DNA of 64,000 nt from Verrucomicrobiota bacterium (GCA_016235555.1 JACRKC010000093.1:1-64000), one strand, 5' to 3'; positions 41,308 to 51,085 are shown, counted from the stretch's first letter. Program-made: numbers and translations. Notes: generated from the letters alone by a model not told the origin.

Positions 41308-43077
41308 ATGAAAACGACCACCGGAGCCGCCCTCCTGCGCACCTTGCTCGAGCGCCAGGGCATCCACACGCTCGCCGGCATCCCCGGCGGCGCCATCCTG
41401 CCGTTCTACGACGCCCTGCACGGCAGCTCGATCCGCCACATCCTCGCGCGCCACGAACAGGGCGCCGGCTTCATCGCCCAAGGCATGGCCCGCGCCACCG
41501 GCCGCGCCGCCGTCTGCGTCGCCACGTCCGGCCCCGGCGCCACGAATCTCCTCACCGCGATCGCCGACGCGCGCCTCGACTCCGTGCCGCTCGTCGCGCT
41601 CACCGGGCAGGTGCCGCAGGCGCTCATCGGCACGGATGCGTTTCAGGAAGTCGACACCTACGGCCTCACGCTCCCGATCACGAAACACAACTTCCTCGTG
41701 CGCTCCGTCGCCGAATTGCTCGAGACGGTGCCGCTCGCGTTTCAACTCGCCGAGTCCGGCCGCCCCGGCCCCGTCGCCATCGACGTGCCGAAGGACGTGC
41801 TCAACGCGAGCATCACCGTCGGCGCGCTCCCCGAGCCCGGCCGCGTGCAACCGCCGCCACGCTGCGCCGATGCACCCATCGACGAACTCGCCGCGCGCCT
41901 TCGCGCCGCGCACCGCCCCATCCTCTACCTCGGCGGCGGTGTGATCGGCGCCAACGCTTCCGCGCTCGCCCGCGAACTCTCCCGCCGCCTCGACGCGCCC
42001 GTCGTGTCCACGCTCATGGCCCTCGGCGCGATGCCCGACGACGACGAACGTTTCATGGGCATGCTCGGCATGCACGGCAACAAGGGCACCAACCTGCTCC
42101 TGCAGGAGTGCGACCTCCTCTTCGCCATCGGCGCGCGCTTCGACGACCGCGCCACCGGCAAGGCCGCGGAGTTCTGCCCGCGCGCCACCATCGCGCACCT
42201 CGACATCGACCGCGCCGAGGTTGGCAAAATCAAATCCACCGCGCTCGCCCTCATCGGCGACGCCGCCGACATTCTCCGCCGCCTCCTCGATCGGCTCGGT
42301 AGCGACGAGCACCAGCGAGTCGAACGCCGTCCACTCGCTGGCGCTCGTGGCTACGACACTCCCATGTCACGCCCCGCGTGGCGGGCCCGCGCCACCATGC
42401 TCCGCGACGCGCACCCGCTGCATTGCCCGCCGCGCGCCGAGGATCCGCTGCATCCGCTCAACCTCATCGGGTTTCTCTCCGAGCAGCTCCCCGCCGACGC
42501 CATCATCACGACCGACGTGGGCCAGCACCAGATGTGGGTCGCGCAGGCGTATCCATTCCGCCAGCCGCGCACGCTGCTCACGTCCGGCGGACTCGGCACG
42601 ATGGGCTTCGGCGTCCCCGCCGCGATCGGCGCCGCGCTCGCGTGCCCCGGCCGCCGCGTCGCCTGCGTGAGCGGCGACGGCTCCATCCTCATGAACCTCC
42701 AGGAACTCGCCACGCTCGCCGAACTTGATCTGCCCGTCGCGATCCTGCTTTTCAACAACGCCCATCTCGGCCTCGTGCGCCAGCAACAGGAGTTGTTCTA
42801 CGGCGGCCGCTACTCCGCATCGCGTTTCGATCGGACACCCGACTTCGCCGCCATCGCGCGCGGCTTCGGCCTTCGCGGCGTCCGCCTCGATCCCGGCGGC
42901 GATCCGCTCGCCGATCTCGCCGATGCCCTCGCCCAACCCGGCCCGTGCCTCATCGACATCCCGATCCACGATCAAACCAACGTCTACCCGATGGTGCCGC
43001 CCGGCGCCGCGAATCACCAGACGCTCACCGCCCCCGAGCTCGAACCGGCCCTCGCGACCTCCTCCTCCCATGACTGA
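41308..43077 (+). CDS. ilvB: Acetolactate synthase, large subunit
   Basis: 589 residues from ATG 41308. ThDP-enzyme motifs: ARHEQGAGFIAQGMARATGR (catalytic Glu), ATSGPGATNLLTAIADA, GTDAFQEVDTYGLTLPITKH, FAD-domain VIGANASALA, and the C-terminal ThDP site GDGSILMNLQELATLAEL...FNNAHLGLVRQQQELFYGGR. It joins two pyruvates, or pyruvate and 2-oxobutyrate, in branched-chain amino-acid synthesis. Between the FAD and C-terminal domains, residues about 331-349 (RVERRPLAGARGYDTPM region) are encoded by a palindromic repeat inserted in frame at 42299-42354. The leader and attenuator lie directly upstream, and ilvN overlaps its stop. Confidence 0.95.
   Translation: MKTTTGAALLRTLLERQGIHTLAGIPGGAILPFYDALHGSSIRHILARHEQGAGFIAQGMARATGRAAVCVATSGPGATNLLTAIADARLDSVPLVALTGQVPQALIGTDAFQEVDTYGLTLPITKHNFLVRSVAELLETVPLAFQLAESGRPGPVAIDVPKDVLNASITVGALPEPGRVQPPPRCADAPIDELAARLRAAHRPILYLGGGVIGANASALARELSRRLDAPVVSTLMALGAMPDDDERFMGMLGMHGNKGTNLLLQECDLLFAIGARFDDRATGKAAEFCPRATIAHLDIDRAEVGKIKSTALALIGDAADILRRLLDRLGSDEHQRVERRPLAGARGYDTPMSRPAWRARATMLRDAHPLHCPPRAEDPLHPLNLIGFLSEQLPADAIITTDVGQHQMWVAQAYPFRQPRTLLTSGGLGTMGFGVPAAIGAALACPGRRVACVSGDGSILMNLQELATLAELDLPVAILLFNNAHLGLVRQQQELFYGGRYSASRFDRTPDFAAIARGFGLRGVRLDPGGDPLADLADALAQPGPCLIDIPIHDQTNVYPMVPPGAANHQTLTAPELEPALATSSSHD
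42299..42354 (+). repeat. Palindromic repeat inside ilvB, in frame
   Basis: Arms GTAGCGACGAGCACCAGCGA and (reverse complement sense) GTAGCCACGAGCGCCAGCGA match at 20 of 22 positions, separated by 12 bases. The same arm, GTAGCCGCGAGCGCCAGCGA, occurs at the ilvN stop at 43414. Here it is translated as a charged loop of about 19 residues between domains. Confidence 0.85.
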
Positions 43078-43417
43078 ACCCCTCTCCACCGCCTCATCCC
43101 CCAACGTAGAGTGTAACCCAATAGGTTACACTCGCCCGGCGCCCACCGTGCTCGAACTCCGCGTGCGCAATCATCCCGGCACGATGTCGCACATCACGGG
43201 CCTCTTCGCGCGCCGCGCGTTCAACCTCGACGCGATCGTCTGCGCCCCCGAGGGCGGCGGCGAAACCAGCCGCATGCTCCTCCTCGTCGCCGACGAACCC
43301 CGCCTCGAACAAGTCGAACGCCAGCTCGCCAAGCTTCACGACGTGCTCTCCGTCGACGTGCGCGTTGACCTCGGGCCGGCGTTTTTCACGCGGCTTTTCG
43401 CTGCGAAGCCGGCGTAG
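43070..43417 (+). CDS. ilvN: Acetolactate synthase, small (regulatory) subunit
   Basis: 115 residues from ATG 43070, overlapping the ilvB stop by 8 bases. The ACT domain is plain: LELRVRNHPGTMSHITGLFA, RRAFNLDAIVCAPEGG, SRMLLLVADEPRLEQVERQL, AKLHDVLSVDVR. It binds valine for feedback inhibition and stabilises the large subunit. Codons 14-22 (VECNPIGYT), before the ACT core, are made by a 25-base palindrome at 43109-43133, and the TAG stop falls inside a second repeat starting at 43414. Length is that of the short single-ACT form. Confidence 0.92.
   Translation: MTEPLSTASSPNVECNPIGYTRPAPTVLELRVRNHPGTMSHITGLFARRAFNLDAIVCAPEGGGETSRMLLLVADEPRLEQVERQLAKLHDVLSVDVRVDLGPAFFTRLFAAKPA
43109..43133 (+). 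repeat. 25-base palindrome inside ilvN
   Basis: Arms GAGTGTAACC and GGTTACACTC around CAATA. A 25-base palindrome with the same core (GTAACCCA...GGTTAC) and different tips stands between genes at 53671-53695. Confidence 0.85.
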
Positions 43418-43478
43418 CCGCGAGCGCCAGCGAGTGGAGCCTCAGTTCGGTCGCTTCGCTGGTATTCGTCGCTCCGGC
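43414..43478 (+). repeat. Palindromic repeat spanning the ilvN stop
   Basis: Arm GTAGCCGCGAGCGCCAGCGA, including the ilvN TAG at 43415-43417, with a degenerate opposite arm around CGCTTCGCTGGTATTCGTCG. Same family as the repeat inside ilvB. Confidence 0.7.
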
Positions 43479-43586
43479 TCGAGACCCGTGGCATGTGCCA
43501 AGCGTTCGCGCGAAATTTTTCAGCCATTTTCATCCGCTTCGCCATTGCGCGCTCCGCCGCGGCGCGGTTGTTTGCGCGCGCTCCCC

Positions 43587-44396
43587 ATGCCCAACCCCTA
43601 CTCGCTCACCGCCGAGCAAAAGAAGTTCTATCACGATAACGGCTACCTCCTCGGTCTCCCGCCGATCTACGCGCGCGAAGAGATGGCGCGCATCAACGCC
43701 GAGTTGCCCGCGCTCCTCGCGCTCCTCCAACCCGGCGAAACCACCAAGGACATCCGCGAGTGGCACGAGACGAGCACCTATCTCTTCGAGATCGCGATGA
43801 ACCCACGCATCCTCGACCTCGTCGAGGGCGTGCTCGGGCCGAATTTCTTCCTCTGGGCGAGCAACTTTTTCATCAAGGAGCCGCGCAGCACCTCGACCGT
43901 CGGGTGGCACCAGGACGCCTATTACTGGCCGATGGCGCCGCACCACTCGGTGACCGTGTGGCTCGCGTTCGACGACGTCGACGAGGTCAACGGCGGCATG
44001 AAACTCATCCCTGGCTCGCACCGGGGCGGCCTCGTCAAGCATCGCAAGAAGGACAACACCACCTCGGTGCTCACGCTCGAGTTGGAGGACGGCTCCGACT
44101 TCAGCGCCGACACCGCCGTGCAATTCCGTCTGCGCGCCGGCGAATGCTCGCTCCATGACGATCGTGCGATCCACGGCTCGCCGGCGAATCCGTCCGATCG
44201 CCGCCGCGCCGGCCTCACCATGCGCTACTCCGGCACCGAAGTGAAAAACGACCTCTCGGTGAACCCGAACTTCAAGACTTACCTCTGCCGCGGCGTCGAC
44301 ACCTACCGCCACAACCCCGTCGCGACGCTCCCCACGGCGCGCTACGGCCGCCCGAACTTCAAGCCGGTGAGCAACGAAGAAGCGGGCCGCGGATAA
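43587..44396 (+). CDS. Phytanoyl-CoA dioxygenase-family protein
   Basis: 269 residues from ATG 43587 (MPNPYSLTAEQKKFYHDNGY). PhyH-fold Fe(II)/2-oxoglutarate oxygenase: metal ligands in WHQDAYYWP (His108, Asp110) and a distal His in LHDDRAIHGSPANPSDRRR (His196), with a downstream Arg for 2-oxoglutarate. VTVWLAFDDVDEVNGGMKLI and IPGSHRGG are also family signatures. Substrate unknown; PhyH proteins of this size hydroxylate small carboxylates or natural products. It is on the same strand as ilvBN but separated by about 170 bases including a repeat. Confidence 0.88.
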   Translation: MPNPYSLTAEQKKFYHDNGYLLGLPPIYAREEMARINAELPALLALLQPGETTKDIREWHETSTYLFEIAMNPRILDLVEGVLGPNFFLWASNFFIKEPRSTSTVGWHQDAYYWPMAPHHSVTVWLAFDDVDEVNGGMKLIPGSHRGGLVKHRKKDNTTSVLTLELEDGSDFSADTAVQFRLRAGECSLHDDRAIHGSPANPSDRRRAGLTMRYSGTEVKNDLSVNPNFKTYLCRGVDTYRHNPVATLPTARYGRPNFKPVSNEEAGRG

Positions 44397-44408
44397 ATCG
44401 CGATGAAT

Positions 44409-44512
44409 CGTAGCGGCCGACGTGAGGAGGCCGGTCCCCGGGGTTTGTCATCCATTAGATGACAAACGCCCTCGCCCCAAAGTCGCCAGCCTCGGGACCT
44501 CGGCCGCTACCG
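44409..44512. repeat. Nested palindromic repeat with GTAGCGGCC arms
   Basis: Outer arms GTAGCGGCC (44409) and GGCCGCTAC (44512) enclose an inner palindrome at 44443-44467 with arms GTTTGTCAT and ATGACAAAC. Confidence 0.78.
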
Positions 44513-44568
44513 CCACAGCCCCGTCGGTCTGATCGGCGAGACCCGGTGACACGCGGCTTGTCCGGCGC

Positions 44569-45129
44569 TCAGCTTCGCGCGACCGGCCGCGCCGGCTCGA
44601 GCACCTCGACGCGCGTTTCCTTCGTGCCGTCCGCACGGGTGATGACGGTCGTGAGCTTCATCTGATTCCGGTTGGCGCGCGACGTTTTCGTCTCGTAGGT
44701 CGAAACCTGACCGTTCGCATCCACCATCTGCCCGACGGTCACCGGACCGGCGTTCGTGCGCTTGGTCGTTTCGGTGAAGGTCGCGGGCCGCCCGTCGAAA
44801 TCCGTCATCGTGCCGCGCTCGGTGATGGTGCCGTCGCGCTCGCGCGTGAGGTTCGAAGCGCGGGTCGCGATCCGGCCATCGGGCGTCACCGCCGCCTCAT
44901 TCACCGTGCCGGTGCCCGTGGCATCGTCCCACTTGCGGTCGACCGAGGTGATCGCGGTCTGGCCGTCGGGTGCGGTGACCGTGCCCTTGCGCACGGATTC
45001 CGAAACGATGCCGCGCGTCGTGCCACGGGTGCGGACGGTCTGAGCGGAGGCTTGGTTGGCCAAGGTGAGCATCATCGCGGCGACCCAGGTGGCGGCGAAG
45101 AACGGCAGGCGGAGAGAAGTTTTCATCAT
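44569..45129 (-). CDS. Exported hypothetical protein
   Basis: 186 residues from ATG 45129 (or the next ATG, 45126). A signal peptide (KTSLRLPFFAATWVAAMMLTLANQASA) is cut near residue 30. The mature part is Thr/Arg-rich with repeating short strands (TVTAPDGQTAITSVDRKWDD, TERGTMTDFDGRPATFTETT), suggesting a beta-rich, possibly repetitive structure. No known domain. Its neighbours are a large AsmA-like gene upstream and a repeat downstream, neither of which says what it does. Confidence 0.72.
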   Translation of the reverse strand: MMKTSLRLPFFAATWVAAMMLTLANQASAQTVRTRGTTRGIVSESVRKGTVTAPDGQTAITSVDRKWDDATGTGTVNEAAVTPDGRIATRASNLTRERDGTITERGTMTDFDGRPATFTETTKRTNAGPVTVGQMVDANGQVSTYETKTSRANRNQMKLTTVITRADGTKETRVEVLEPARPVARS

Positions 45130-45284
45130 CGGATTCGTGTGATCGATCGGTCTGACGCCACCCGCGCCCACGCGATGCGCCGCGCCGCGGAATTTTTGCC
45201 ACGAAAATCCTCCGGGCCGCCGTAACCAATTTCCGTCGCCTGCGTCCGGGGCGCGGCGGCGCCGGGCAGCGCCATCCGCCCGCG

Positions 45285-48200
45285 TCACTTCTTCGGTTTG
45301 GCCGGCGGCACCTTCGCCGCCTCGACGAGCAGCTCCCGCCACGATGTCGCGTCGATCGCCTGCCACGTGCCACCGAAACGCAGCGGCTGCCGCAACCGCG
45401 CATAACCCAGCGAATCCTTCTCGGACGAGAGCAGACCCGCCGCGCCAAGATTGTCCGCCATCGATCCCTTCGCCGCGACGCGCACCTCGAGCTCGAGCGG
45501 TCGCGCCGCGAGCGAGGTATTTGCCATGGACCGGATGCGACCCGATCCCGTCAGGTGCAACTGCGCGGCCCGCACCTCGAATTCGTCGAGGTCGATCGCG
45601 CCGTCGGCCGTGCGGCTCGCGGTGAGTGTCATCTCATCGAAGGCAAACTCCCGCGAACGATAGGAAAAATTGAGCACCGCCTCGGCGGCCTTGCTCAAGT
45701 TGACCTTGCCCGACGTCACGCCGCCCTGGACGCCAAGAATCGCGCCGACCGCCGAACCCAATCGCTCCCATGCCTCGGAGCCCGCTGTCGCATCGACTGA
45801 CATCGCCTCGGCGACATTGGCGCGGAGCAACCGCACGATGCCGTTGTGACTCACGAAACGCAGCTCGCCGCGACTGCGCACGAACAAGTCGTCCCGATTT
45901 GCGCCCGCGCCCGTGAGCGTTCCGGTCATCGCGAACTTCCCTTCGATCACCGGCTCGCCTTTCGCGGGTGCGCCGGCGAAAAGCAGCGCGTCATCGACCG
46001 GCTCGAACGTGGCCTTGGCGGTCAGTTGATACGGCTGCTCGGCCGCGGCCTCGAACGCGATCGCCCCTTCCAGCGTGACCGGGCTGGGCTTCTGCTCGAT
46101 CCGGCCGAGGTAGTCTTCGTCGCCCCGCGCGTTCTTTTTTCGCGGCGGCGGAGGAGGCGGCAGCAGCGCCGCGCGACCATTCTCCAGGCGCAACGACTGA
46201 CGATCCGCCAGCACCGTGCCACGCACACCGCTGAACTCGCGCGCACCCACCGTCACGTTGAACAACTCCAACCGCACCGCGCCGCTCCAGTCGCCCCAGA
46301 ACGGCTTGGCGTCACGCGTCCGGTTGGCGAGGAACGCCACGCGATCCCGCGTCGGCAACCACGCCGCCGCCGCATCGCGCAAACCCATCGGCGCGCCGCC
46401 GAACATCCGCGTCGCGTGCTCGAACGCGAACTTCACCGCCGAAACCTCCGCGTCGATCCGCGGACCATCCCGCCCCGGCGTCCACGTGCCATCGACCGTG
46501 AAATCCGACCCGGCGGTGCCGAACTCCATCCGCACCGGCACCCGGAACGAAATCGCGCCACGCCGATCCGCGACTCCGGAAAAATCCACCACCACCTTCT
46601 CGGTGCGATCGCGGCCCGAGATCGTAAACTTGCTCTTCAGCTCGAGCGAATAGCCGGCCGTGAACTTGAATTCGCCGGCGGCCAACCTCCCATGCCACCA
46701 CGGTCGCTCCGTTGCACCGGGCGGTTTCGCCCAGCCATCCAGATCGGCGCTCCACTTGCCCTCGACGACGACTCGCGAGTCTTTTTCCGAGACGCGCCCC
46801 AGCGAGGCCTCGATCAACGCGACCGGCTCCCCGCTGCTTTTCAGCACGAGCGGCGCAGCGTTGATCCGCCAGCCCTGCTGCGGGGCGCGCTCGGCGCGCA
46901 ACGCGAGCGTGGCCTCGAGGCCCTCGACGAACTGCTGGCCGTCGCGCGCCATCGCGAGGCCCGTGGCCGCGAGCGGCTGGGAGGAGGAAACGGTGCTGGT
47001 GCCACCCTGCGTGCGCAGCGCGAGATCGCCGCTCACTCGGCCCGCTGTCAACGTGAGGCCCGGTGCCACGTCGGGCAGCAGCACGACCGGCAATTCACGC
47101 AACGAGATTTCAAGCCAGTCTGCCTCCGGTTGCTTCGGCGTGACGGCCCACGTGGATCGATCGATTTGAAACGGCTGCTTGGCCACCGCCGTCGCGACCT
47201 TCTCGGCGCCGACAAAGCTCAACGCCAGGCGCTCGAACCTCAGCGCACTGCCGCGCCGCGTGACCTCGAACTCCGCCTCAACTGTCGCCTGTCCCGCCCG
47301 CGCGAGCGACGGGTCGAGCGACTCCCATCGCGCCGACACCGCCTTGCCGCGTCCGGCGAGGTGGAGATCGGCCAGATTCCGCGCGGCGTCGAACGTCCCT
47401 TCGCCAGCGACGACAAGGTCCTTGGGCCAGGCCCCGCTGCGCGGCGCCGCCAGATCACTCTCCCGCAACTCGGCGTTCCACGAGCCGGTCAGCCGCGGTC
47501 CGGCCAACGCCGCCCGCAACGAACCCAAGCGCCGCCCGGATCGCGCCACCTCGATCGAAACCGCCTCGTCACCCGTGACCGCGACGACCGCGGTGATCTC
47601 CAGATCGCCCGGAACGTTAGCCGCGAGCGAGCTCGCCCGCCCCGCGAAACTCACCTGCGCCAGCCCGCGGTCCACGGCCGGCGTGAAACCCACACGCCCC
47701 TTGATCGCGACATCGCGCGCCGGCCCGCTCGCCGCCGGCACCGCACCTCGGAGTTCGACGTGCCATTCGCTCGGTCGCTCCGCGACCAACCCACCCGCCT
47801 TCACTGAGACATGCAACTTGGCCGGGCCATGCGCCGTTGGCAGCACGACATCGCCCTCGAGCGCGACGTCGTCCAGCGCCGCACCCGCCGGCAGACGCAC
47901 CATCCGCAGCCACGACCGCAGCCCGGCGGCCGCCTGTTTCAACAGATCGGCGTTGGCGATCGGCACGGGATTGGCGGACGAGACAGCCGGCGGCGTTGCC
48001 GTCCCGGTCGCTGCCTCACCGGTGAGCTCGATGATCCACCCCTTCGCCGCGAGTCGCTTGATGCGCCACTCGCTCCTCCACAACGCCGGCACCATCGGGA
48101 GCGTGGCTTCAAGTTTCGGCACCGTGAATTTGCCGCCCACGAACTCGCCTCGCACCGCCGTGAGCTCCACCGACGAAAAATCGGCGAGCATCGAGTCGAC

Positions 48201-48344
48201 CGAGGCGCGCACGGGCAGGTGTTGCGCGAGCCACCGTTGCGCCAGCCACGCCTGGGCCGGCGGCGTCAATGCGACCAGTCCGCCGAGCACGGCGACAGCA
48301 ACGAGGACAACGAGAAAGGTGAGCAGGCGGCGCAGAATCTTCAC
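45285..48344 (-). CDS. Very large AsmA-like/YdbH-type envelope protein
   Basis: 1019 residues, ATG 48344. One N-terminal membrane helix (LLTFLVVLVAVAVLGGLVAL) is followed by about 980 residues of repeating beta-strand sequence with recurring G-x-F/L-x-A-x blocks (for example VRGEFVGGKFTVPKLEATLP, LHWLEISLRELPVVLLP-like, AKATFEPVDDALLFAG) and a C-terminal region (RSREFAFDEMTLTASRTADG, TGSGRIRSM) like the AsmA/DUF-type dicarboxylate domain of YdbH and TamB relatives. Such proteins bridge inner and outer membranes and carry lipids in a groove. Exact subfamily is uncertain. Confidence 0.72.
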   Translation of the reverse strand: MKILRRLLTFLVVLVAVAVLGGLVALTPPAQAWLAQRWLAQHLPVRASVDSMLADFSSVELTAVRGEFVGGKFTVPKLEATLPMVPALWRSEWRIKRLAAKGWIIELTGEAATGTATPPAVSSANPVPIANADLLKQAAAGLRSWLRMVRLPAGAALDDVALEGDVVLPTAHGPAKLHVSVKAGGLVAERPSEWHVELRGAVPAASGPARDVAIKGRVGFTPAVDRGLAQVSFAGRASSLAANVPGDLEITAVVAVTGDEAVSIEVARSGRRLGSLRAALAGPRLTGSWNAELRESDLAAPRSGAWPKDLVVAGEGTFDAARNLADLHLAGRGKAVSARWESLDPSLARAGQATVEAEFEVTRRGSALRFERLALSFVGAEKVATAVAKQPFQIDRSTWAVTPKQPEADWLEISLRELPVVLLPDVAPGLTLTAGRVSGDLALRTQGGTSTVSSSQPLAATGLAMARDGQQFVEGLEATLALRAERAPQQGWRINAAPLVLKSSGEPVALIEASLGRVSEKDSRVVVEGKWSADLDGWAKPPGATERPWWHGRLAAGEFKFTAGYSLELKSKFTISGRDRTEKVVVDFSGVADRRGAISFRVPVRMEFGTAGSDFTVDGTWTPGRDGPRIDAEVSAVKFAFEHATRMFGGAPMGLRDAAAAWLPTRDRVAFLANRTRDAKPFWGDWSGAVRLELFNVTVGAREFSGVRGTVLADRQSLRLENGRAALLPPPPPPRKKNARGDEDYLGRIEQKPSPVTLEGAIAFEAAAEQPYQLTAKATFEPVDDALLFAGAPAKGEPVIEGKFAMTGTLTGAGANRDDLFVRSRGELRFVSHNGIVRLLRANVAEAMSVDATAGSEAWERLGSAVGAILGVQGGVTSGKVNLSKAAEAVLNFSYRSREFAFDEMTLTASRTADGAIDLDEFEVRAAQLHLTGSGRIRSMANTSLAARPLELEVRVAAKGSMADNLGAAGLLSSEKDSLGYARLRQPLRFGGTWQAIDATSWRELLVEAAKVPPAKPKK

Positions 48345-48436
48345 GCGATGGACGGCCCGGTCAGACCGAGCCGCCGGAAGCCTGTGCCGGGAAATTCGCG
48401 GCTAGCAAGGGCTGGAGACTGGTCGAAGATCGAAAT

Positions 48437-48499
48437 CGGAGGGCGCTGCTCCGTCAGCGCCGCTCGTCGACGCAGCGGCGACGGAGCGCCGCCCTCCGA
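48437..48499. repeat. GC-rich palindromic repeat
   Basis: Arms CGGAGGGCGCTGCTCCGTC and (opposite) GACGGAGCGCCGCCCTCCG, with inner CAGCGCCGC/GCAGCGGCG. It lies between the AsmA-like and glycoside-hydrolase genes. Confidence 0.8.
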
Positions 48500-48531
48500 A
48501 CCAGAGGCATGATTCGCGCAAAACGTTGGTT

Positions 48532-50625
48532 TCAGTCGCGCAGCCGGACCGGCGGCGCCGCGCGGCGGCGGGCGGCGAAGAAATCGATCAGCGGGTAGGC
48601 CTCGCGGTTGACCTCGCGCGCAGCCGTCTGGAGTTCCGTCCACGGCGCGCCGTCGGCTTGGTAGAGGCCTTTGTTCGCGCCACCGGCGGAGTCGAGCGCG
48701 ACCGACTCGGAGCCGTCGTCCATGTATTTGAAGTAGTGAAAACCCACGAGCGACGGCACGTCGAACGCCCCGAGCGCGAAATGCTGGTAGTAGCGAGCCC
48801 GGTCCGTCTGCGTGCGCACGAGCCAGCCGGCGCCGTTGGTGTTGGCGAGGCCGGGCGCATCCATCGCCTTCGCATACCACTCCGTGAGCATGAGCGGCCG
48901 CTGCAACGCCGCGCTCCATTCCTCGATGTCGTCCCGCTGCGGGCCCCAGAGCACATAGTAATTTACCGCGGCGACATCGACCCACGGCCCGACTGCGCTC
49001 CAGAACCACGGATTGTCGAACTGGCCGCGGTGGTTGTTGTAACGCGAGCCGAGGATGAGGTGGTTTTTGTCCACCGCACGGATCGCGTCGTGCACGATGC
49101 GCGCATACGTCGCGAACACATGCGCGATGAACTGATAGCGATCCTTGGCGGTGAGCTGCGCCACCTCGACCGGGCGGCCACGCTCTGCGAGCCAGGCGAG
49201 CGCCGCACGCCGGCCATGCCCGAGATAGGGATCGTCGGCCGGCAACTTGAGATGCCGGTCGAGCAGATCGGGCGGACACTGGAGTTCGTTGTCGGTGAAA
49301 ATGCCGATGATCGACGGATCGTTCGCGGTCGCGGCGAGACTGGCGGCCTGCTTCTTCGCCCACGCCGGGAAGTCCGGATGAAACGCCGGGAAGCACTGCT
49401 CCTTGAAACCCGTGTGACCGCTGGTCGGATACGTCTGCTTGTGCTCGGCCGCGAAGCTCGCCATCACGCTCAGCCGCACCGTCCACGGCAACGCGTCGCG
49501 CGTCGTCTGCAGGGCGGACACGCCGCCGTTGCCGAGGCCGTTGAAGCCCAGCGCACGCAGCTCCGCCGTGGCGGTGCGCGCAAAATCGTCCGGGGCCGGC
49601 GCCGGCGGGCGGCGCGTGGGGCGGACCGAGTTGACGCCCACGTTCCAATAGAGATGCCCGTCGGGCGTGATCAGCCACCAGCGGCCGTCGCGCTGCTCGG
49701 TGCGGAAGAAACCCGTCGCCTTCGCGGGCGGCAGGTCCGTGCGCCCGCCCCAGCGGTCCGCGGACGGCGGCCCTTTCGGTTGGTAGCCTTCAAGGCCCGC
49801 GAGCGTGCGCGTCGCGTAGGTGCGCCACGTGCCGTCCGCCCGCGGTCCCGGCGATTGCACCTCGACGAACTGATCGCGCCACGGCAGCGCCACCGCGGCC
49901 GAGGGAAAACGCTCCGCCGTCTCCCGATGGAGCGACGCCACTTCCGCCGGTGCGAGCGCGCGCGACCACAGCGCCAGCTCACCGATGCGCCCGCGGAAGA
50001 ACTGGCCCGCCGACCGTCCGACATACCACGGCGGCGTGCTCACCGCCGGCACCGGGAGCGTCTGCGCCGCCTCGGCCACCTTCTAGCCGTTGATCCACAG
50101 CGTCACCGTGCGGCCGTCCGCCACCGCCGTGACCATCGACCACGCGCGCAGCGGCAGCGGGCGCCCCTCGACGAGCACCTTCTTCGCCGCGAACAAACCG
50201 AAGACCGGCCTCCCATCGGAGAGGTAGAGTCCGGTGGTCGGCGTCGTCCACGCCGGATTCGGGTTGGGCCGGCCCACGAGCGGCTCGTTGCCGCGCACGC
50301 GGGTCGGATAAACCCACACCGAAATCGTCAGTCCCTTCGGGAACCGCAGCGGCGTGCGTTCATCGATCAGCCCGCCCGCGAAGCCATCGCACACCAGGCT
50401 GCGCGCCGTCCCGCCTTCGGCGCGAAACGTGCCTTCGTCGAGCACGAGCGCGTTGCCGGCGGGCGACAGGTCGGCGACACGCGGCCCTGCGCCCGCGTCG
50501 AACCGCCAGTGTCCGCTCAGCGCCTCCGTGGGAAATGCGGCGCGACTGCCAACCGGCAGCGCCAGACCCAGGAGCAACACCAGCGTAAAAGAAAGCGACG
50601 TGCGCACGCGGCCCAAGACGCCCAC
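48532..50625 (-). pseudogene. LamG-glycoside hydrolase gene interrupted by one in-frame stop
   Basis: Two pieces read in the same frame. The first (50625-50083, 180 residues) has a signal peptide (FTLVLLLGLALPVGSRA) and a LamG/concanavalin-like domain ending VTAVADGRTVTLWING. A TAG stop at 50085-50083 follows, then Lys-Val and the second piece (50079-48532, 515 residues), which continues the LamG strand and then a clan GH-A-type hydrolase: RWWLITPDGHLYWNVGVNSV, ALGFNGLGNGG, IIGIFTDNELQCPP (acid/base Glu) and LMLTEWYAKAMD (nucleophile Glu). The layout recalls GH50-like agarases. The family sequence at the break is normally N-G-E-K, so a single GAG to TAG change explains the stop. It would be a 697-residue secreted enzyme if intact. 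Confidence 0.82.
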
Positions 50626-50685
50626 GCCCGCCCTCGGCTACCTGCTCGCCCCGCGTTCGGGGCACAACTCACTCTCGGGCACCAC

Positions 50686-50745
50686 GGCGGGGCGCTTTTC
50701 CAAGCGCCCAAACTCGGCGGTTGAAAACCGCCGCTCCGTCGCTCC
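50686..50745. repeat. Tandem-hairpin repeat, family 4 (copy A)
   Basis: Two adjacent hairpins, GGCGCTT-TTCC-AAGCGCC and CGGCGGTT-GAAA-AACCGCCG, followed by CTCCGTCGC. The same pair recurs at 53269-53327. Confidence 0.85.
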
Positions 50746-50785
50746 CGCCGGACTGCAAGACACTGAGATGCCCCTCCGTCCGGGG

Positions 50786-50920
50786 TGTAACAGGAAGTGA
50801 GGTCAGCAAACGGATGCCTTGGTTGTAGCGGCGGTCTGTGCCCGCCGACGGAGGACTGCTGGAGGTCGACGGCGGTCACAGTCCGTCGCTACAGCTGGCT
50901 GACCGCACTTCGTGTTACAC
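50786..50920. repeat. Nested palindromic repeat, family 1 (copy C)
   Basis: Outer arms GTGTAACAGGAAGTGAGGTC and CTGACCGCACTTCGTGTTAC enclose GTAGCGGCGGTCTGTG and CACAGTCCGTCGCTAC. Confidence 0.85.
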
Positions 50921-51085
50921 CGCTCCGTCGCGCGGCCGCACACAGGTATTGCCACAATTTCCGCGCGCGAATAGCCAAGCAATACGCAGACCCCGGCGCC
51001 GATCCGGCCCACACTGGAACGGCATCTTGCTCCTCCGTCCGCGCACCCCGCCCGCACGCTATCATTGCCCTGTCATCACCACCCC

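Noticed and set aside
45285-48344. Reading the AsmA-like gene as a TonB or TamB component with known function
   Set aside because: Only the general strand-repeat and membrane-anchor layout is visible; a specific function would be guesswork.
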